A DNA stretch of 64,000 nucleotides from Rhizobacter sp. (GCA_025350965.1 JANXWV010000025.1:35043-99042); one strand, 5' to 3'. Positions 1-9,715 are shown, numbered from the stretch's first letter. A program made the numbers and translations. The notes: generated by a model from the letters alone, not told the origin.

Positions 1-1301
1 GCAAGCGCGAACTGCCCAACTACCAAGTGTTCGACGAGCGGCGTTACTTCGCCTCGGGGCGCGATGCAGGCCAGCCGCCGGTGGTGTTCGAAGTGCAAGG
101 CCTGCGCTTCGGCCTCAACATCTGCGAAGACGCATGGTTCGACGAACCCGGTCTGGCGGCCAAGGGCGCCGGCGCACAGGTTCTCTGTGTGCTCAACGCG
201 TCACCGTTTCACCTGGGCAAGCTGGCCGAGCGCGAAGCGCGCATGGCTGCGCGCGCGCGCTCGTTGCAGATGCCACTGCTCTATGCGCACCTGACCGGCG
301 GGCAGGACGAAGTGGTGTTCGACGGCGCATCGTTCGCACTCGACGCGACCGGTACGGTCACGGCGCGCGCGCCGATGTTCGACGAGGCGTTGACACTCGT
401 GCAGTTCAACGGCGAGGCGCCACGAGGCCCGGTGGCCCCGATGCCGTCCTTCGAGGCGCAGGCCTGGGCCGCGTTGGTGGTCGGCGTGCGTGACTACATC
501 GGCAAGAACGGCTTTCCGAGCATCATCATCGGGCTCAGCGGGGGTATTGATTCAGCGCTGGTGCTTGCGATCGCGGTCGACGCACTCGGCGCCGACCGCG
601 TGCGAACGGTGATGATGCCGTCGCCCTACACCGCCGACATTTCCTGGATCGACGCGCGTGACATGGCGAAGCGTCTGGGCGTGCGCTATGACGAGATCTC
701 CATCGTGCCGATGTTCGAGGCGTTCCTGCAAAGCCTGGCCAGCGAGTTCGCAGGACTGAAGGAAGACGCAACCGAAGAGAACATCCAGGCGCGCATTCGC
801 GGCACCTTGCTGATGGCCTTGTCGAACAAGTTCGGCTCGATCGTGCTGACCACCGGCAACAAGAGCGAAATGGCGACCGGCTACTGCACGCTGTATGGCG
901 ACATGGCGGGTGGCTTCGCCGTGATCAAAGACGTGGCCAAGACGCTGGTCTACCGGCTGGCCGACTGGCGCAACGCGCAATGCACACCGGGCTTAGAAGT
1001 GATCCCGCAGCGCATCATCACGCGGCCGCCATCGGCCGAGTTGCGGTCCGACCAGACCGACCAGGACAGCTTGCCGCCGTACGAAGTGCTGGACGCGATC
1101 CTGGCGCGCTACATGGAGGGCGACCAAGGCATCGAGGCGATCATTGCCGAAGGTTTCGACCGCGCTGATGTCGAGCGTGTGACGCGCCTGATCAAGGTCA
1201 ACGAATACAAGCGCCGCCAGTCGCCGGTGGGCATTCGAATTACCCATCGCGCGTTCGGGCGTGACTGGCGCTACCCCATCACCTCGAAGTTCCGCGCGTA
1301 A
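1..1301 (+). CDS. nadE: NAD+ synthase, glutamine-dependent (5' truncated)
   Basis: The reading frame is open from the first bases of the window, so the true start lies upstream. About 430 residues are visible of a family that usually has about 540-560. The N-terminal part is the end of a nitrilase-type glutaminase domain, with the catalytic-cysteine context GLNICEDAWF. The C-terminal part is the ATP-pyrophosphatase NAD synthase domain with the P-loop SGGIDS and the later TGNKSEMATGYCTLYGD segment. By family knowledge the enzyme amidates nicotinic acid adenine dinucleotide to NAD+ with ammonia channelled from glutamine. It ends 33 nt before glnB, a spacing that suggests co-transcription and fits a link between NAD synthesis and nitrogen status. 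Confidence 0.95.
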   Translation, partial: KRELPNYQVFDERRYFASGRDAGQPPVVFEVQGLRFGLNICEDAWFDEPGLAAKGAGAQVLCVLNASPFHLGKLAEREARMAARARSLQMPLLYAHLTGGQDEVVFDGASFALDATGTVTARAPMFDEALTLVQFNGEAPRGPVAPMPSFEAQAWAALVVGVRDYIGKNGFPSIIIGLSGGIDSALVLAIAVDALGADRVRTVMMPSPYTADISWIDARDMAKRLGVRYDEISIVPMFEAFLQSLASEFAGLKEDATEENIQARIRGTLLMALSNKFGSIVLTTGNKSEMATGYCTLYGDMAGGFAVIKDVAKTLVYRLADWRNAQCTPGLEVIPQRIITRPPSAELRSDQTDQDSLPPYEVLDAILARYMEGDQGIEAIIAEGFDRADVERVTRLIKVNEYKRRQSPVGIRITHRAFGRDWRYPITSKFRA

Positions 1302-1673
<372 letters not shown>

Positions 1674-1693
1674 GTCGCCGCTTGCCTGAATTC

Positions 1694-1724
1694 GAAGCCC
1701 GCCTCGAGCGGGCTTCTTGCTTTT
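1694..1724 (+). terminator. Rho-independent terminator after glnB
   Basis: A perfect 9-bp stem, GAAGCCCGC (1694-1702) with GCGGGCTTC (1708-1716) and a 5-nt loop, is followed by a T-rich tail (TTGCTTTT). It ends the nadE-glnB unit. The same stem could also serve the convergent LOG-family gene, whose stop is at 1735. Confidence 0.85.
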
Positions 1725-1734
1725 GCGCGGCGGC

Positions 1735-2319
1735 TCAGATGCGTCGGTAGTCGTTGGGTTTGGTCGCCCGTGGTGCCATCTCGGCGATACGCGCGAGCAA
1801 GACCTGCGGGTCGTCCGAGACCTGAAGAAGATCGATCTGCGCAGCGGACATGAAGCCCTGTTCGCGGCTGCTGTTCAGGAACGCCAGCAGCGCGTCGTAG
1901 TAGCTGGCCACGTTGAGAAGGCCGAGCGGCTTGTCGTGGTAGCCGAGTTGCCGCCATGACCAGATTTCGAACAACTCCTCGAAGGTGCCGATGCCCCCCG
2001 GCAACGCCAGGAATGCATCGCTGCGCTCAGCCATGAGCATTTTGCGTTGATGCATGGTCTCGACCACGTGCAGTTCGCTCAAGCCCCGGTGCCCGAGTTC
2101 GCGGCCCATCAGCGACTCCGGAATCACGCCGACAACGGTTGCTCCGGCTGCAAGCGCGGCGTCGGCCACGATGCCCATCAAGCCTGCGCGCCCGCCGCCA
2201 TAGACAAGTTGCCAGCCCTGTTGCCCGACGAAGGTGCCGACGTGGTGGGCAGCGTCTGCATATGCGGCCAGTTCGCCCGGGCGCGAACCGCAATAGACAC
2301 AGACTGAAAAGCTTGCCAT
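1735..2319 (-). CDS. LOG family protein (TIGR00730), probable nucleoside 5'-monophosphate phosphoribohydrolase
   Basis: The 194-residue protein has the two LOG-family (lysine-decarboxylase-like fold) signatures: GGGRAGLMG near residue 42 and PGGIGTFEELFEIWSW near residue 110, the PGGxGTxxE active-site motif. Characterised members cleave cytokinin riboside monophosphates or other nucleoside 5'-monophosphates to the free base and ribose 5-phosphate. The old name 'lysine decarboxylase' is misleading. ATG 2319 starts the conserved MASFSVCVYCGS segment; an in-frame extension to 2379 would run through the end of dgkA. The gene begins 11 nt after the dgkA stop, so the two are probably co-transcribed. 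The physiological substrate in this organism is unknown. Confidence 0.85.
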   Translation of the reverse strand: MASFSVCVYCGSRPGELAAYADAAHHVGTFVGQQGWQLVYGGGRAGLMGIVADAALAAGATVVGVIPESLMGRELGHRGLSELHVVETMHQRKMLMAERSDAFLALPGGIGTFEELFEIWSWRQLGYHDKPLGLLNVASYYDALLAFLNSSREQGFMSAAQIDLLQVSDDPQVLLARIAEMAPRATKPNDYRRI

Positions 2320-2330
2320 CTGTAAACCTT

Positions 2331-2711
2331 TCAAACGAGCCAACGCTGCCAGAGCGCCGCAGCCCAGACGCCGGCGCAAAGCAGCAATGCCAGCAACACC
2401 GCCGCGCTGCCGATGTCCTTGGCGCGCTTCGACAGGTCGTGTACCTCGAACGAAATTCGGTCGATGGCCGCCTCGACGGCTGTGTTCAGCAGTTCAACGA
2501 TCAACACGAGCAACACCGAGCCGCCCAGCAATGCGGTCTCGACCCAGGTGCGGCCAACCCAAAGCGAGAATGGCAGCATGACGACCGCGAGCCAGAACTC
2601 CTGCCGGAACGCGCTCTCGTGCCGATATGCGGCGCGAAGGCCTTGCATCGAGTAGCCGGTCGCGCGCACCACGCGGTCGACGCCGGTGCGGCCTTTGTGG
2701 GGGTTCGTCAT
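2331..2711 (-). CDS. dgkA: Diacylglycerol kinase
   Basis: This 126-residue integral membrane protein is of the DgkA/undecaprenol-kinase family. Three hydrophobic helices are visible: around residues 41-58, 60-76 and 102-122. The signature ELLNTAVEAAIDR (ExxNTxxE type) is present. The family phosphorylates diacylglycerol to phosphatidic acid and so recycles the diacylglycerol left by membrane-derived oligosaccharide synthesis. ATG 2711 (MTNPHKGRTG) was chosen; an upstream in-frame start at 2738 would overlap the end of the RDD gene and adds no conserved sequence. The LOG-family gene follows 11 nt downstream. Confidence 0.92.
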   Translation of the reverse strand: MTNPHKGRTGVDRVVRATGYSMQGLRAAYRHESAFRQEFWLAVVMLPFSLWVGRTWVETALLGGSVLLVLIVELLNTAVEAAIDRISFEVHDLSKRAKDIGSAAVLLALLLCAGVWAAALWQRWLV

Positions 2712-2734
2712 GCGCGCCGATTTTGCCCGCAGAC

Positions 2735-3265
2735 TCAAGCCGTGGCCGCTGGCTTCGCGTCAACGATTCGGGTGCCGCACAACGCGTCGTGCCAGAACTG
2801 GCGCTGCGGGTGGAGAAGCGCCAGCATCGCGTAGGCGACGACCCCGATCGCAGCTGCTCCGAGCCCTTGCCAACCCTTCCATCCGTTCAGGGCACTGAGC
2901 AGCGCCGCCGGCGCAAACCAGGCACAGCTGGCGACAAAACGCATCAACGCTCGCACTTGAGACAAGCGTTGCCCTTGCGTCGTGACAACGCGCAGGTGCC
3001 ACGTCTTCATCGGCAAGGTCTGGCCCGTGCCAGACCAGAACCAGGTGAAATAGACCGCGTAGATCAACAGCGTGATGATGCGCAGGGAGGCGTCGCTCTG
3101 CAGCAGGTGGCGGTGGCCTGTGAGCGCGACGAAGAGCGCGCCGATCACGCCCGGAATCAGACCGATGCCAAAGAGCAGCAAGCCTTCGTAGATGAACGAT
3201 GCCATGCGCCGATTCAATCCCGGCGCCTGATGCGCACCGGCCACCATGACGGCCGACGCCGTCAT
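2735..3265 (-). CDS. RDD family membrane protein
   Basis: This 176-residue protein has about four hydrophobic segments and the RDD-family signature, with a charged N-terminal stretch (APGLNRRMASFIYEG) leading into the first helix. RDD proteins are small integral membrane proteins; some have been implicated in ion or compatible-solute transport, but for most the substrate is unknown. Its ATG (3263-3265) overlaps the DUF3106 stop in an ATGA, which argues for translational coupling and fixes the start. It is the last gene of the operon that begins with the sigma factor. Function here is unassigned beyond 'membrane protein'. Confidence 0.85.
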   Translation of the reverse strand: MTASAVMVAGAHQAPGLNRRMASFIYEGLLLFGIGLIPGVIGALFVALTGHRHLLQSDASLRIITLLIYAVYFTWFWSGTGQTLPMKTWHLRVVTTQGQRLSQVRALMRFVASCAWFAPAALLSALNGWKGWQGLGAAAIGVVAYAMLALLHPQRQFWHDALCGTRIVDAKPAATA

Positions 3266-4122
3266 GGTTGTTTCGGCGGGACGGGTTGGCTGGCCGACGC
3301 GGACCGGTTGGCCGCGCCTTGCGGCCCACGTTGCGGAAGCAGCGTGGCCTTGTCGACGAATTCTGGCGTCGCAGCGATCTTGGGCAACCCGGTTTGCTGG
3401 TGCGGTGGCGGATTCGGGCGCTTGGTCATCACCGTCGTCGTGGCGCCCGGGCCGGCTTGTACGATCGTCGGCGAAATGGGCTTCGGCGCTGCGGACGACG
3501 CGGGATTTGGCACAAGGTTCGATTTCGACTGCGGCAACTCACGACCGGACTTGTCGGTTCGAACGGCCGCTGCGGTGGTCGCAGTCTTGGGGCCTGCCTC
3601 GGCGCCGGCGCGCGGTGCCAGCGGCGCTGCTCGCGCAGCCAGTTCTCGCTTTTGCTCGTCCGGCAGCCTCTGATAAGCGTCCCATCGGGACTGCCGGTCT
3701 TGCGCGGGCAATTGTTTGGCTTCCTGAAAATTGACCCGGGCCTGGCCGCGCTCTTGCGGGGTCAGCTTGGTCCACTCGACCATGCGCGCTTGTACACGGC
3801 CTTGCTCGGTGGGCGACATCTTCGGGAAGCGCGCTGCCAGTTCCAACCACTTCTGTTTGCGCGGCGAGTCGATGGCCGACCAGTCGCCTTGCAGCGGTTG
3901 CAAGATGCTCTGTTGTGGCGGCTTCAGGTCGCCCCAGCGCACACCTTGTTCCGCAGCCGGCGGCCTGGCAGATGCGCGCGGTGCCGACGGCGCCTGCGCC
4001 TTTGATTGGAGTGGGAGTGCCAGCAGCGCGGCGCTGGCCAACACGGCGAACCAGAAACTGCAGCCGAGCCTGGTGCCGAGCAGGTTGCAGGCGCGCTCGG
4101 AGGTCATCGACCGACAACTCAC
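3262..4122 (-). CDS. DUF3106 domain protein, exported
   Basis: The 286-residue product has an N-terminal hydrophobic segment (about residues 19-43, ending LPLQSKAQA) that looks like a cleavable signal peptide. A helical, charged DUF3106 region follows (about 60-170, with PQQQSI-like and LTPQERGQARVNF stretches), then a low-complexity Ala/Pro/Lys-rich tail. The repeated short helices with W, L and R residues recall periplasmic CpxP/Spy-like or RseA-partner proteins, but that is only a visual resemblance. The start is taken as GTG 4122, which overlaps the DUF3619 stop as GTGA; ATG 4107 is an alternative that removes five residues. Its stop overlaps the RDD start. No biochemical function is known to me. 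Confidence 0.8.
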   Translation of the reverse strand: MSCRSMTSERACNLLGTRLGCSFWFAVLASAALLALPLQSKAQAPSAPRASARPPAAEQGVRWGDLKPPQQSILQPLQGDWSAIDSPRKQKWLELAARFPKMSPTEQGRVQARMVEWTKLTPQERGQARVNFQEAKQLPAQDRQSRWDAYQRLPDEQKRELAARAAPLAPRAGAEAGPKTATTAAAVRTDKSGRELPQSKSNLVPNPASSAAPKPISPTIVQAGPGATTTVMTKRPNPPPHQQTGLPKIAATPEFVDKATLLPQRGPQGAANRSASASQPVPPKQP

Positions 4123-4559
4123 TCGTGCGGCGTCTTCAGGAATTCGGCGAAGCCGGCGTCGCTGTAGGCCGTCGGCGGCAGGTCGTCGGCCAGCAGTGCG
4201 GCGTCGATCTCAGCGGCTACGGAAATTTGTGCCTTGTCTTGCCACGTTTGAATCAGGAACAAACCTGCCACAAGCGCAAAGGCCGGTACAACGGCGCCAA
4301 TGCGCATCCACCAACCCCACCCGCCGCGACCCAGAACTGCAGCACCGGACGAACTGACAACGATGGCTTGGGGCGAGTGAGCGACGCGGGCTGCGCGGCC
4401 GCGCTCAAGTGCCTTTTCGCGAGCGAATCGCAAACGCTCACCGAGGTCGGCCGCGAGTGAATCGGAGCGTTCGGTCAGATGCGCCGCCACACGAAACGCA
4501 AACCGAGCCTGGAGAGCGTCAACTGCGCTGGGCGAAGGAATATTGCTAGATTGATTCAT
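4119..4559 (-). CDS. DUF3619 family single-pass membrane protein
   Basis: The protein has 146 residues. The N-terminal cytoplasmic part is helical and charged (FRVAAHLTERSDSLAADLG, then LRFAREKALERG). One membrane helix spans about residues 85-104 (RIGAVVPAFALVAGLFLI), and a short acidic C-terminal part lies outside. It is encoded immediately after the sigma factor with an ATGA overlap. The topology (cytosolic N-terminus, one helix, short outer tail) and position are what one expects of an anti-sigma factor. No anti-sigma zinc motif (HxxxCxxC) is present, so that role is only an inference. The family is described as DUF3619. Confidence 0.82.
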   Translation of the reverse strand: MNQSSNIPSPSAVDALQARFAFRVAAHLTERSDSLAADLGERLRFAREKALERGRAARVAHSPQAIVVSSSGAAVLGRGGWGWWMRIGAVVPAFALVAGLFLIQTWQDKAQISVAAEIDAALLADDLPPTAYSDAGFAEFLKTPHE

Positions 4560-5122
4560 AGTGTGATCCCCTTCGCTTGCAACGCCTTGGCCAACGCATG
4601 CACTGCCCTGGAGCAGTGCGTCTTGACGCTGCCCTCAGAGCACCCCATGGCAGCGGCAGTTTCGGCAACGTCAAGTTCCTCCCAGTAACGCAGCAGGAAG
4701 GCTTCGCGTTGACGGCCCGGCAACTCGGCCACTTGCGCTTCAATCGCTAGCAAGATTTGCTCCCGCGACACGGAGTCTGCGGCACTCTCCGAAGCCATGG
4801 AGCCGCCCAGGGCTTCCAGGGTCTCCAGGATGTCGAAGTCTCCGTCGCTTCCAGCGGATTCGAAGTCGGAGAAGTTCCGAACGACTGCGTTGCGCACCTT
4901 CTGGCGTCGGAACCAATCCATGGTGGCGTTCGACAAAATACGCTGGAACAGCAGCGGCAATTCCGCAGCCGGCCGATCAGCATACTTTTCGGAAAGCCGG
5001 ATCATCGTGTCTTGAACGATGTCCAGAGCGGCATCCTCGTCGCGAACGGCATACACCGCGCGCTTGAAAGCACGCTTTTCGACGCTCTTGAGGAAGTCGG
5101 AGAGTTCTTTGTCGGAAGCCAA
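4556..5122 (-). CDS. RNA polymerase sigma factor, ECF (sigma-70 family)
   Basis: The 188-residue protein has the two-domain layout of ECF sigma factors. Region 2 lies at about residues 15-75, with DEDAALDIVQDTMIRL and a WFRRQK end. A 50-60 residue linker rich in Asp, Glu and Ser follows. Region 4 lies at about 130-185, with LPGRQREAFLLRYWEEL and the helix-turn-helix segment AAMGCSEGSVKTHCSRA. The linker between regions 2 and 4 is longer than in minimal ECFs. It is the first gene of a four-gene overlapping operon (DUF3619, DUF3106, RDD). The set resembles a sigma factor with its membrane-bound regulator and exported partners; the signal sensed and the regulon are unknown. Confidence 0.88.
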   Translation of the reverse strand: MASDKELSDFLKSVEKRAFKRAVYAVRDEDAALDIVQDTMIRLSEKYADRPAAELPLLFQRILSNATMDWFRRQKVRNAVVRNFSDFESAGSDGDFDILETLEALGGSMASESAADSVSREQILLAIEAQVAELPGRQREAFLLRYWEELDVAETAAAMGCSEGSVKTHCSRAVHALAKALQAKGITL

Positions 5123-5251
5123 GTGATGTGGGGTCGCAGGGCGCCAAGACCCGGCGCGATTTCGATTATCTCATTCGCCCGACAGTGCGGCCGGCTCGTC
5201 TTCCGGCAATGACATAATCGCAGGTTGCACAACAGTTTTGGTCGAAAGCTT

Positions 5252-5270
5252 CACACCCAACCGGGGTGTG
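5252..5270 (+). other. Hairpin in the ilvB leader region
   Basis: CACACCC (5252-5258) pairs perfectly with GGGTGTG (5264-5270) around a 5-nt loop, about 100 nt before ilvB. No U-tract follows, so it is not a normal terminator. I found no leader peptide rich in Ile, Val or Leu in this 244-nt gap. It may be a leader fold or chance. Confidence 0.3.
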
Positions 5271-5366
5271 CCGTGACTCGACCCTCAGGCACCACAACCG
5301 TCTCACGAGGACGCGCAGAGGTGCACCGATGGTTTTTCGTCAGAGAAATTCACAAAGGTTCCCGAC

Positions 5367-7139
5367 ATGGAATTTTCAACCGCAGAAGTCAAGCGGGCCG
5401 CATCGGCCCAAACCACCGCACCTGGCATTGAACCGAATGGTTCAGAGATCCTGGTTCGCAGCCTGCAGGCCGAGGGTGTCAAGTTCCTCTGGGGCTACCC
5501 CGGCGGAGCGGTTCTGTACATTTACGACGCGCTTTACAAGCAAGACACGATCGAGCATGTGCTCGTGCGGCACGAGCAGGCCGCCGTGCACGCCGCCGAT
5601 GGCTATGCGCGCGCCACCGGCGAAGTGGGCGTTGCGCTGGTCACCTCCGGCCCTGGTGTCACGAATGCGGTGACCGGCATTGCGACTGCCTACATGGACT
5701 CGATCCCGATGGTCATCATCACCGGGCAGGTTCCGACGGCAGCCATCGGCCTGGATGCTTTCCAGGAGTGCGACACCGTCGGCATCACGCGGCCCATCGT
5801 CAAGCACAACTTCCTCGTGAAAGACGTGCGCGATCTTGCCGTGACGATGAAGAAGGCATTCCACATTGCCCGCACGGGCCGCCCTGGCCCGGTGGTCGTG
5901 GACGTGCCAAAGGACGTATCGCTCAAGACCGCGCCGTTTCACTACCCCGACCGGGTCGAGATGCGCTCGTACAACCCGGTTCGCAAGGGTCACGGGGGGC
6001 AGATCCGCAAGGCGGTGCAATTGCTGCTGGCTGCAAAGCGCCCGTACATCTACACCGGCGGCGGCGTGGTTCTCGGCAATGCGTCGGCCGAGTTGCGCGA
6101 ACTCGCTGACATGTTGGGCTTCCCTTGCACCAACACGCTCATGGGCCTGGGTGCCATTGCGGCGAGCGACCCCAAATTCCTGGGCATGCTGGGCATGCAC
6201 GGCACGTTCGAAGCCAACATGACAATGCAGAACTGCGACGTTCTGCTGGCCGTCGGTGCGCGCTTCGATGACCGCGTGATCGGCAACCCGCAGCACTTTG
6301 CTTCGGTGGAACGAAAGATCATCCACGTCGACATCGACCCGTCGTCGATTTCGAAGCGCGTGCGGGTCGACATTCCCATCGTCGGTGACGTGAAGGACGT
6401 GCTGGTCGAACTGATTGCGCAACTCCGCGAAGCGCACGCCAAGCCCGACGTCAAGGCCATGTCGACCTGGTGGAGCCAGATCAACGAATGGCGCAAGAAG
6501 GATTGCCTGAAGTTCACGAACAGCACCGAGGTGATCAAGCCGCAGTACGTGGTTGAAACGCTCTGGGAACTCACCAAGGACAGCGATGCCTACATCACGT
6601 CCGACGTGGGCCAGCACCAGATGTGGGCGGCGCAGTACTACCGCTTCGATCAGCCTCGGCGCTGGATCAACTCCGGTGGTCTTGGCACGATGGGCGTCGG
6701 CTTGCCGTACGCCATGGGCATCAAGCTCGCGAAGCCAGATGCGGATGTGTTCTGCATTACCGGCGAAGGCTCGATCCAGATGTGCATCCAGGAGTTGTCG
6801 ACCTGCCTCCAGTACAAGACCCCGGTGAAGATCATTTCTTTGAACAACCGTTATCTGGGCATGGTGCGGCAGTGGCAGCAAATCGACTACGGCGGCCGCT
6901 ACTCGCACAGCTACATGGACGCATTGCCTGACTTCGTGAAACTCGCAGAGGCCTATGGTCACGTCGGCCTGAAAATCGAGAAGCCGTCGGACGTGGAAGG
7001 CGCGTTGCGCGAGGCGATCCGCCTGAAGGATCGCACGGTGTTCCTCGACATCCGCACCGACCCGACCGAGAACGTCTGGCCGATGGTCAAGGCGGGCAAG
7101 GGAATCTCCGAAATGCTGCTGGGTTCCGAAGACCTGTGA
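5367..7139 (+). CDS. ilvB: Acetolactate synthase, large (catalytic) subunit
   Basis: This 590-residue thiamine-diphosphate enzyme is of the AHAS type. The N-terminal ThDP-binding domain has GYPGGAVLYIYDAL and the catalytic glutamate in EHVLVRHEQAA. A central FAD/nucleotide-type domain follows, then the C-terminal ThDP domain with GEGSIQMCIQELST and LNNRYLGMVRQWQ. It condenses two pyruvates to acetolactate, or pyruvate with 2-oxobutyrate, as the first common step of Val, Leu and Ile synthesis. The metal-binding motif reads Gly-Glu-Gly (Glu467) where E. coli IlvI has Gly-Asp-Gly. ATG 5367 is preceded by an AAAGG Shine-Dalgarno. The regulatory subunit follows after 158 nt, then ilvC. Confidence 0.96.
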   Translation: MEFSTAEVKRAASAQTTAPGIEPNGSEILVRSLQAEGVKFLWGYPGGAVLYIYDALYKQDTIEHVLVRHEQAAVHAADGYARATGEVGVALVTSGPGVTNAVTGIATAYMDSIPMVIITGQVPTAAIGLDAFQECDTVGITRPIVKHNFLVKDVRDLAVTMKKAFHIARTGRPGPVVVDVPKDVSLKTAPFHYPDRVEMRSYNPVRKGHGGQIRKAVQLLLAAKRPYIYTGGGVVLGNASAELRELADMLGFPCTNTLMGLGAIAASDPKFLGMLGMHGTFEANMTMQNCDVLLAVGARFDDRVIGNPQHFASVERKIIHVDIDPSSISKRVRVDIPIVGDVKDVLVELIAQLREAHAKPDVKAMSTWWSQINEWRKKDCLKFTNSTEVIKPQYVVETLWELTKDSDAYITSDVGQHQMWAAQYYRFDQPRRWINSGGLGTMGVGLPYAMGIKLAKPDADVFCITGEGSIQMCIQELSTCLQYKTPVKIISLNNRYLGMVRQWQQIDYGGRYSHSYMDALPDFVKLAEAYGHVGLKIEKPSDVEGALREAIRLKDRTVFLDIRTDPTENVWPMVKAGKGISEMLLGSEDL

Positions 7140-7297
7140 TGCGCTGAACGCGGTGGTGGGGCAGGGCGTTACCGCGCCCGGCCGTGCCGGATGCGGAATG
7201 CGCCGATCAACTTCGGCGAATCGACTCAACTCACTCACAGCGTGGCCACGGGCCGCCGGTTACCGCCGTCGGCCTCAAGAGCACGCTTCACATCACC

Positions 7298-7789
7298 ATG
7301 AAACACATCATTGCCCTGCTGCTCGAAAACGAGCCCGGCGCGCTGTCGCGCGTGGTCGGCCTGTTCTCGGCCCGTGGTTACAACATCGAAAGCCTGACAG
7401 TCGCGCCGACCGAAGACGCATCGCTGTCGCGCATGACCATCGTCACGACCGGCTCGGACGAGGTCATCGAGCAGATCACCAAGCACCTGAACCGCCTGAT
7501 CGAAGTCGTGAAGGTTGTCGACCTGACCGAAGGTTCGTTCACCGAACGTGAGCTGATGCTCATCAAAGTGCGCGCGGTCGGCAAGGAACGCGACGAGATG
7601 AAGCGCATGGCCGACATCTTCCGCGGCCGCATCATTGACGTGACCGAGAAAAGCTACACGATCGAGCTGACAGGCGACGCCAGCAAGCTCGATGCATTCC
7701 TGGTGGCCATCGACCGCGCTGCCATTCTTGAAACCGTGCGCACCGGCACCAGCGGGATCGGTCGCGGCGAGCGGATCCTCCGCGTCTAG
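7298..7789 (+). CDS. ilvN: Acetolactate synthase, small regulatory subunit
   Basis: The 163-residue protein starts with an ACT domain (MKHIIALLLENEPGALSRVVGLFSARGYNIESLTV), which binds valine and mediates feedback inhibition. It ends with the AHAS small-subunit C-terminal domain that activates IlvB. I chose ATG 7298 because it opens the conserved ACT domain; an in-frame upstream start at 7184 would add 38 residues with no family resemblance. ilvC follows 39 nt downstream, so ilvB-ilvN-ilvC read as one operon. The symbol ilvH would be equally acceptable. Confidence 0.95.
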   Translation: MKHIIALLLENEPGALSRVVGLFSARGYNIESLTVAPTEDASLSRMTIVTTGSDEVIEQITKHLNRLIEVVKVVDLTEGSFTERELMLIKVRAVGKERDEMKRMADIFRGRIIDVTEKSYTIELTGDASKLDAFLVAIDRAAILETVRTGTSGIGRGERILRV

Positions 7790-8845
<1,056 letters not shown>

Positions 8846-8887
8846 TTCGACGGTGCACACAGCGGGCGCAGGACTATCCTCGGCACC

Positions 8888-9715
8888 ATGAACGACGCTC
8901 CATTGCATGAGGACGAGCCTGCGCTCGCGGTTGAAAATCGCCCGCGCCGCAAGGGCGTCTATGTGTTGCCGAACGCCATCACGCTGGCGGCGCTGTTCTC
9001 GGGTTTTTACGCCATCGTGATGGCCATCAATGGGCGCTTCGAGGTGTCGTGCATCGCTGTGTTCTGCTCGGCGGTGCTCGACAGTCTTGACGGGCGCGTG
9101 GCACGCATGACGAACTCGCAAAGCGCTTTCGGTGAGCAGATGGACAGCTTGTCCGACATGGTGAGCTTCGGCGCTGCGCCGGCCCTCATCGTTTACATCT
9201 GGGCGCTGAAAGACCTGGGCAAGGCGGGCTGGATTCCGGCGTTCGTGTACATCGCCGGCGCGGCACTGCGGCTCGCGCGGTTCAACGTGAACATCGGCGT
9301 GGTCGACAAGCGCTTCTTTCAGGGCTTGCCGAGCCCGGCGGCTGCGGCCATCGTGATCGGTCTGGTTTGGGTGGTGGACGACTCCGGCTACAAGGGCGTC
9401 TCGCAGATACCGCTGTTTGCCTGGACGGCTTTTGCCGTGACGCTGTTCGCCGGCCTGTCGATGGTGACCAATGCACCGTTTTACAGCTTCAAGGTCGTGG
9501 GTTCGCGGCGCACCGTGCCGTTCATCGTGATCGTGGCCATTGCGCTGGGCATTGCAGTCGTGGCGTTGGACCCGCCGCATGTGCTGTTCGCAGTGTTTTG
9601 CGCCTATGGTTTGTCGGGCTACGTGGTCTATGGCTGGCGCAAGATGAAGGGCAAGCGCACCAGCGTGATCGTCACGTCGACCGACGACCCCGACGAACAG
9701 AGCCTGCACCGCTGA
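8888..9715 (+). CDS. pssA: CDP-diacylglycerol--serine O-phosphatidyltransferase
   Basis: This 275-residue integral membrane enzyme carries the CDP-alcohol phosphatidyltransferase motif DGRVARMTNSQSAFGEQMDS followed by LSD, i.e. DGxxAR(x)8Gx3Dx3D. Several hydrophobic helices follow. It makes phosphatidylserine, the precursor of phosphatidylethanolamine, at the inner membrane. In many Burkholderiales the phosphatidylserine decarboxylase gene psd sits between ilvC and pssA; here ilvC and pssA are only 42 nt apart and psd is not in the window. ATG 8888 fits the family N-terminus (KGVYVLPNAITLAALFSGFY). Confidence 0.94.
   Translation: MNDAPLHEDEPALAVENRPRRKGVYVLPNAITLAALFSGFYAIVMAINGRFEVSCIAVFCSAVLDSLDGRVARMTNSQSAFGEQMDSLSDMVSFGAAPALIVYIWALKDLGKAGWIPAFVYIAGAALRLARFNVNIGVVDKRFFQGLPSPAAAAIVIGLVWVVDDSGYKGVSQIPLFAWTAFAVTLFAGLSMVTNAPFYSFKVVGSRRTVPFIVIVAIALGIAVVALDPPHVLFAVFCAYGLSGYVVYGWRKMKGKRTSVIVTSTDDPDEQSLHR

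Noticed and set aside
5442..7238. A 598-codon open frame on the minus strand opposite ilvB
   Set aside because: It is antisense to a clear acetolactate synthase; its translation is Arg/His/Val-rich with no domain. High GC makes such shadow frames common, and the same reasoning removes the long frames opposite pssA/ilvC, leuA, infB and glgX.
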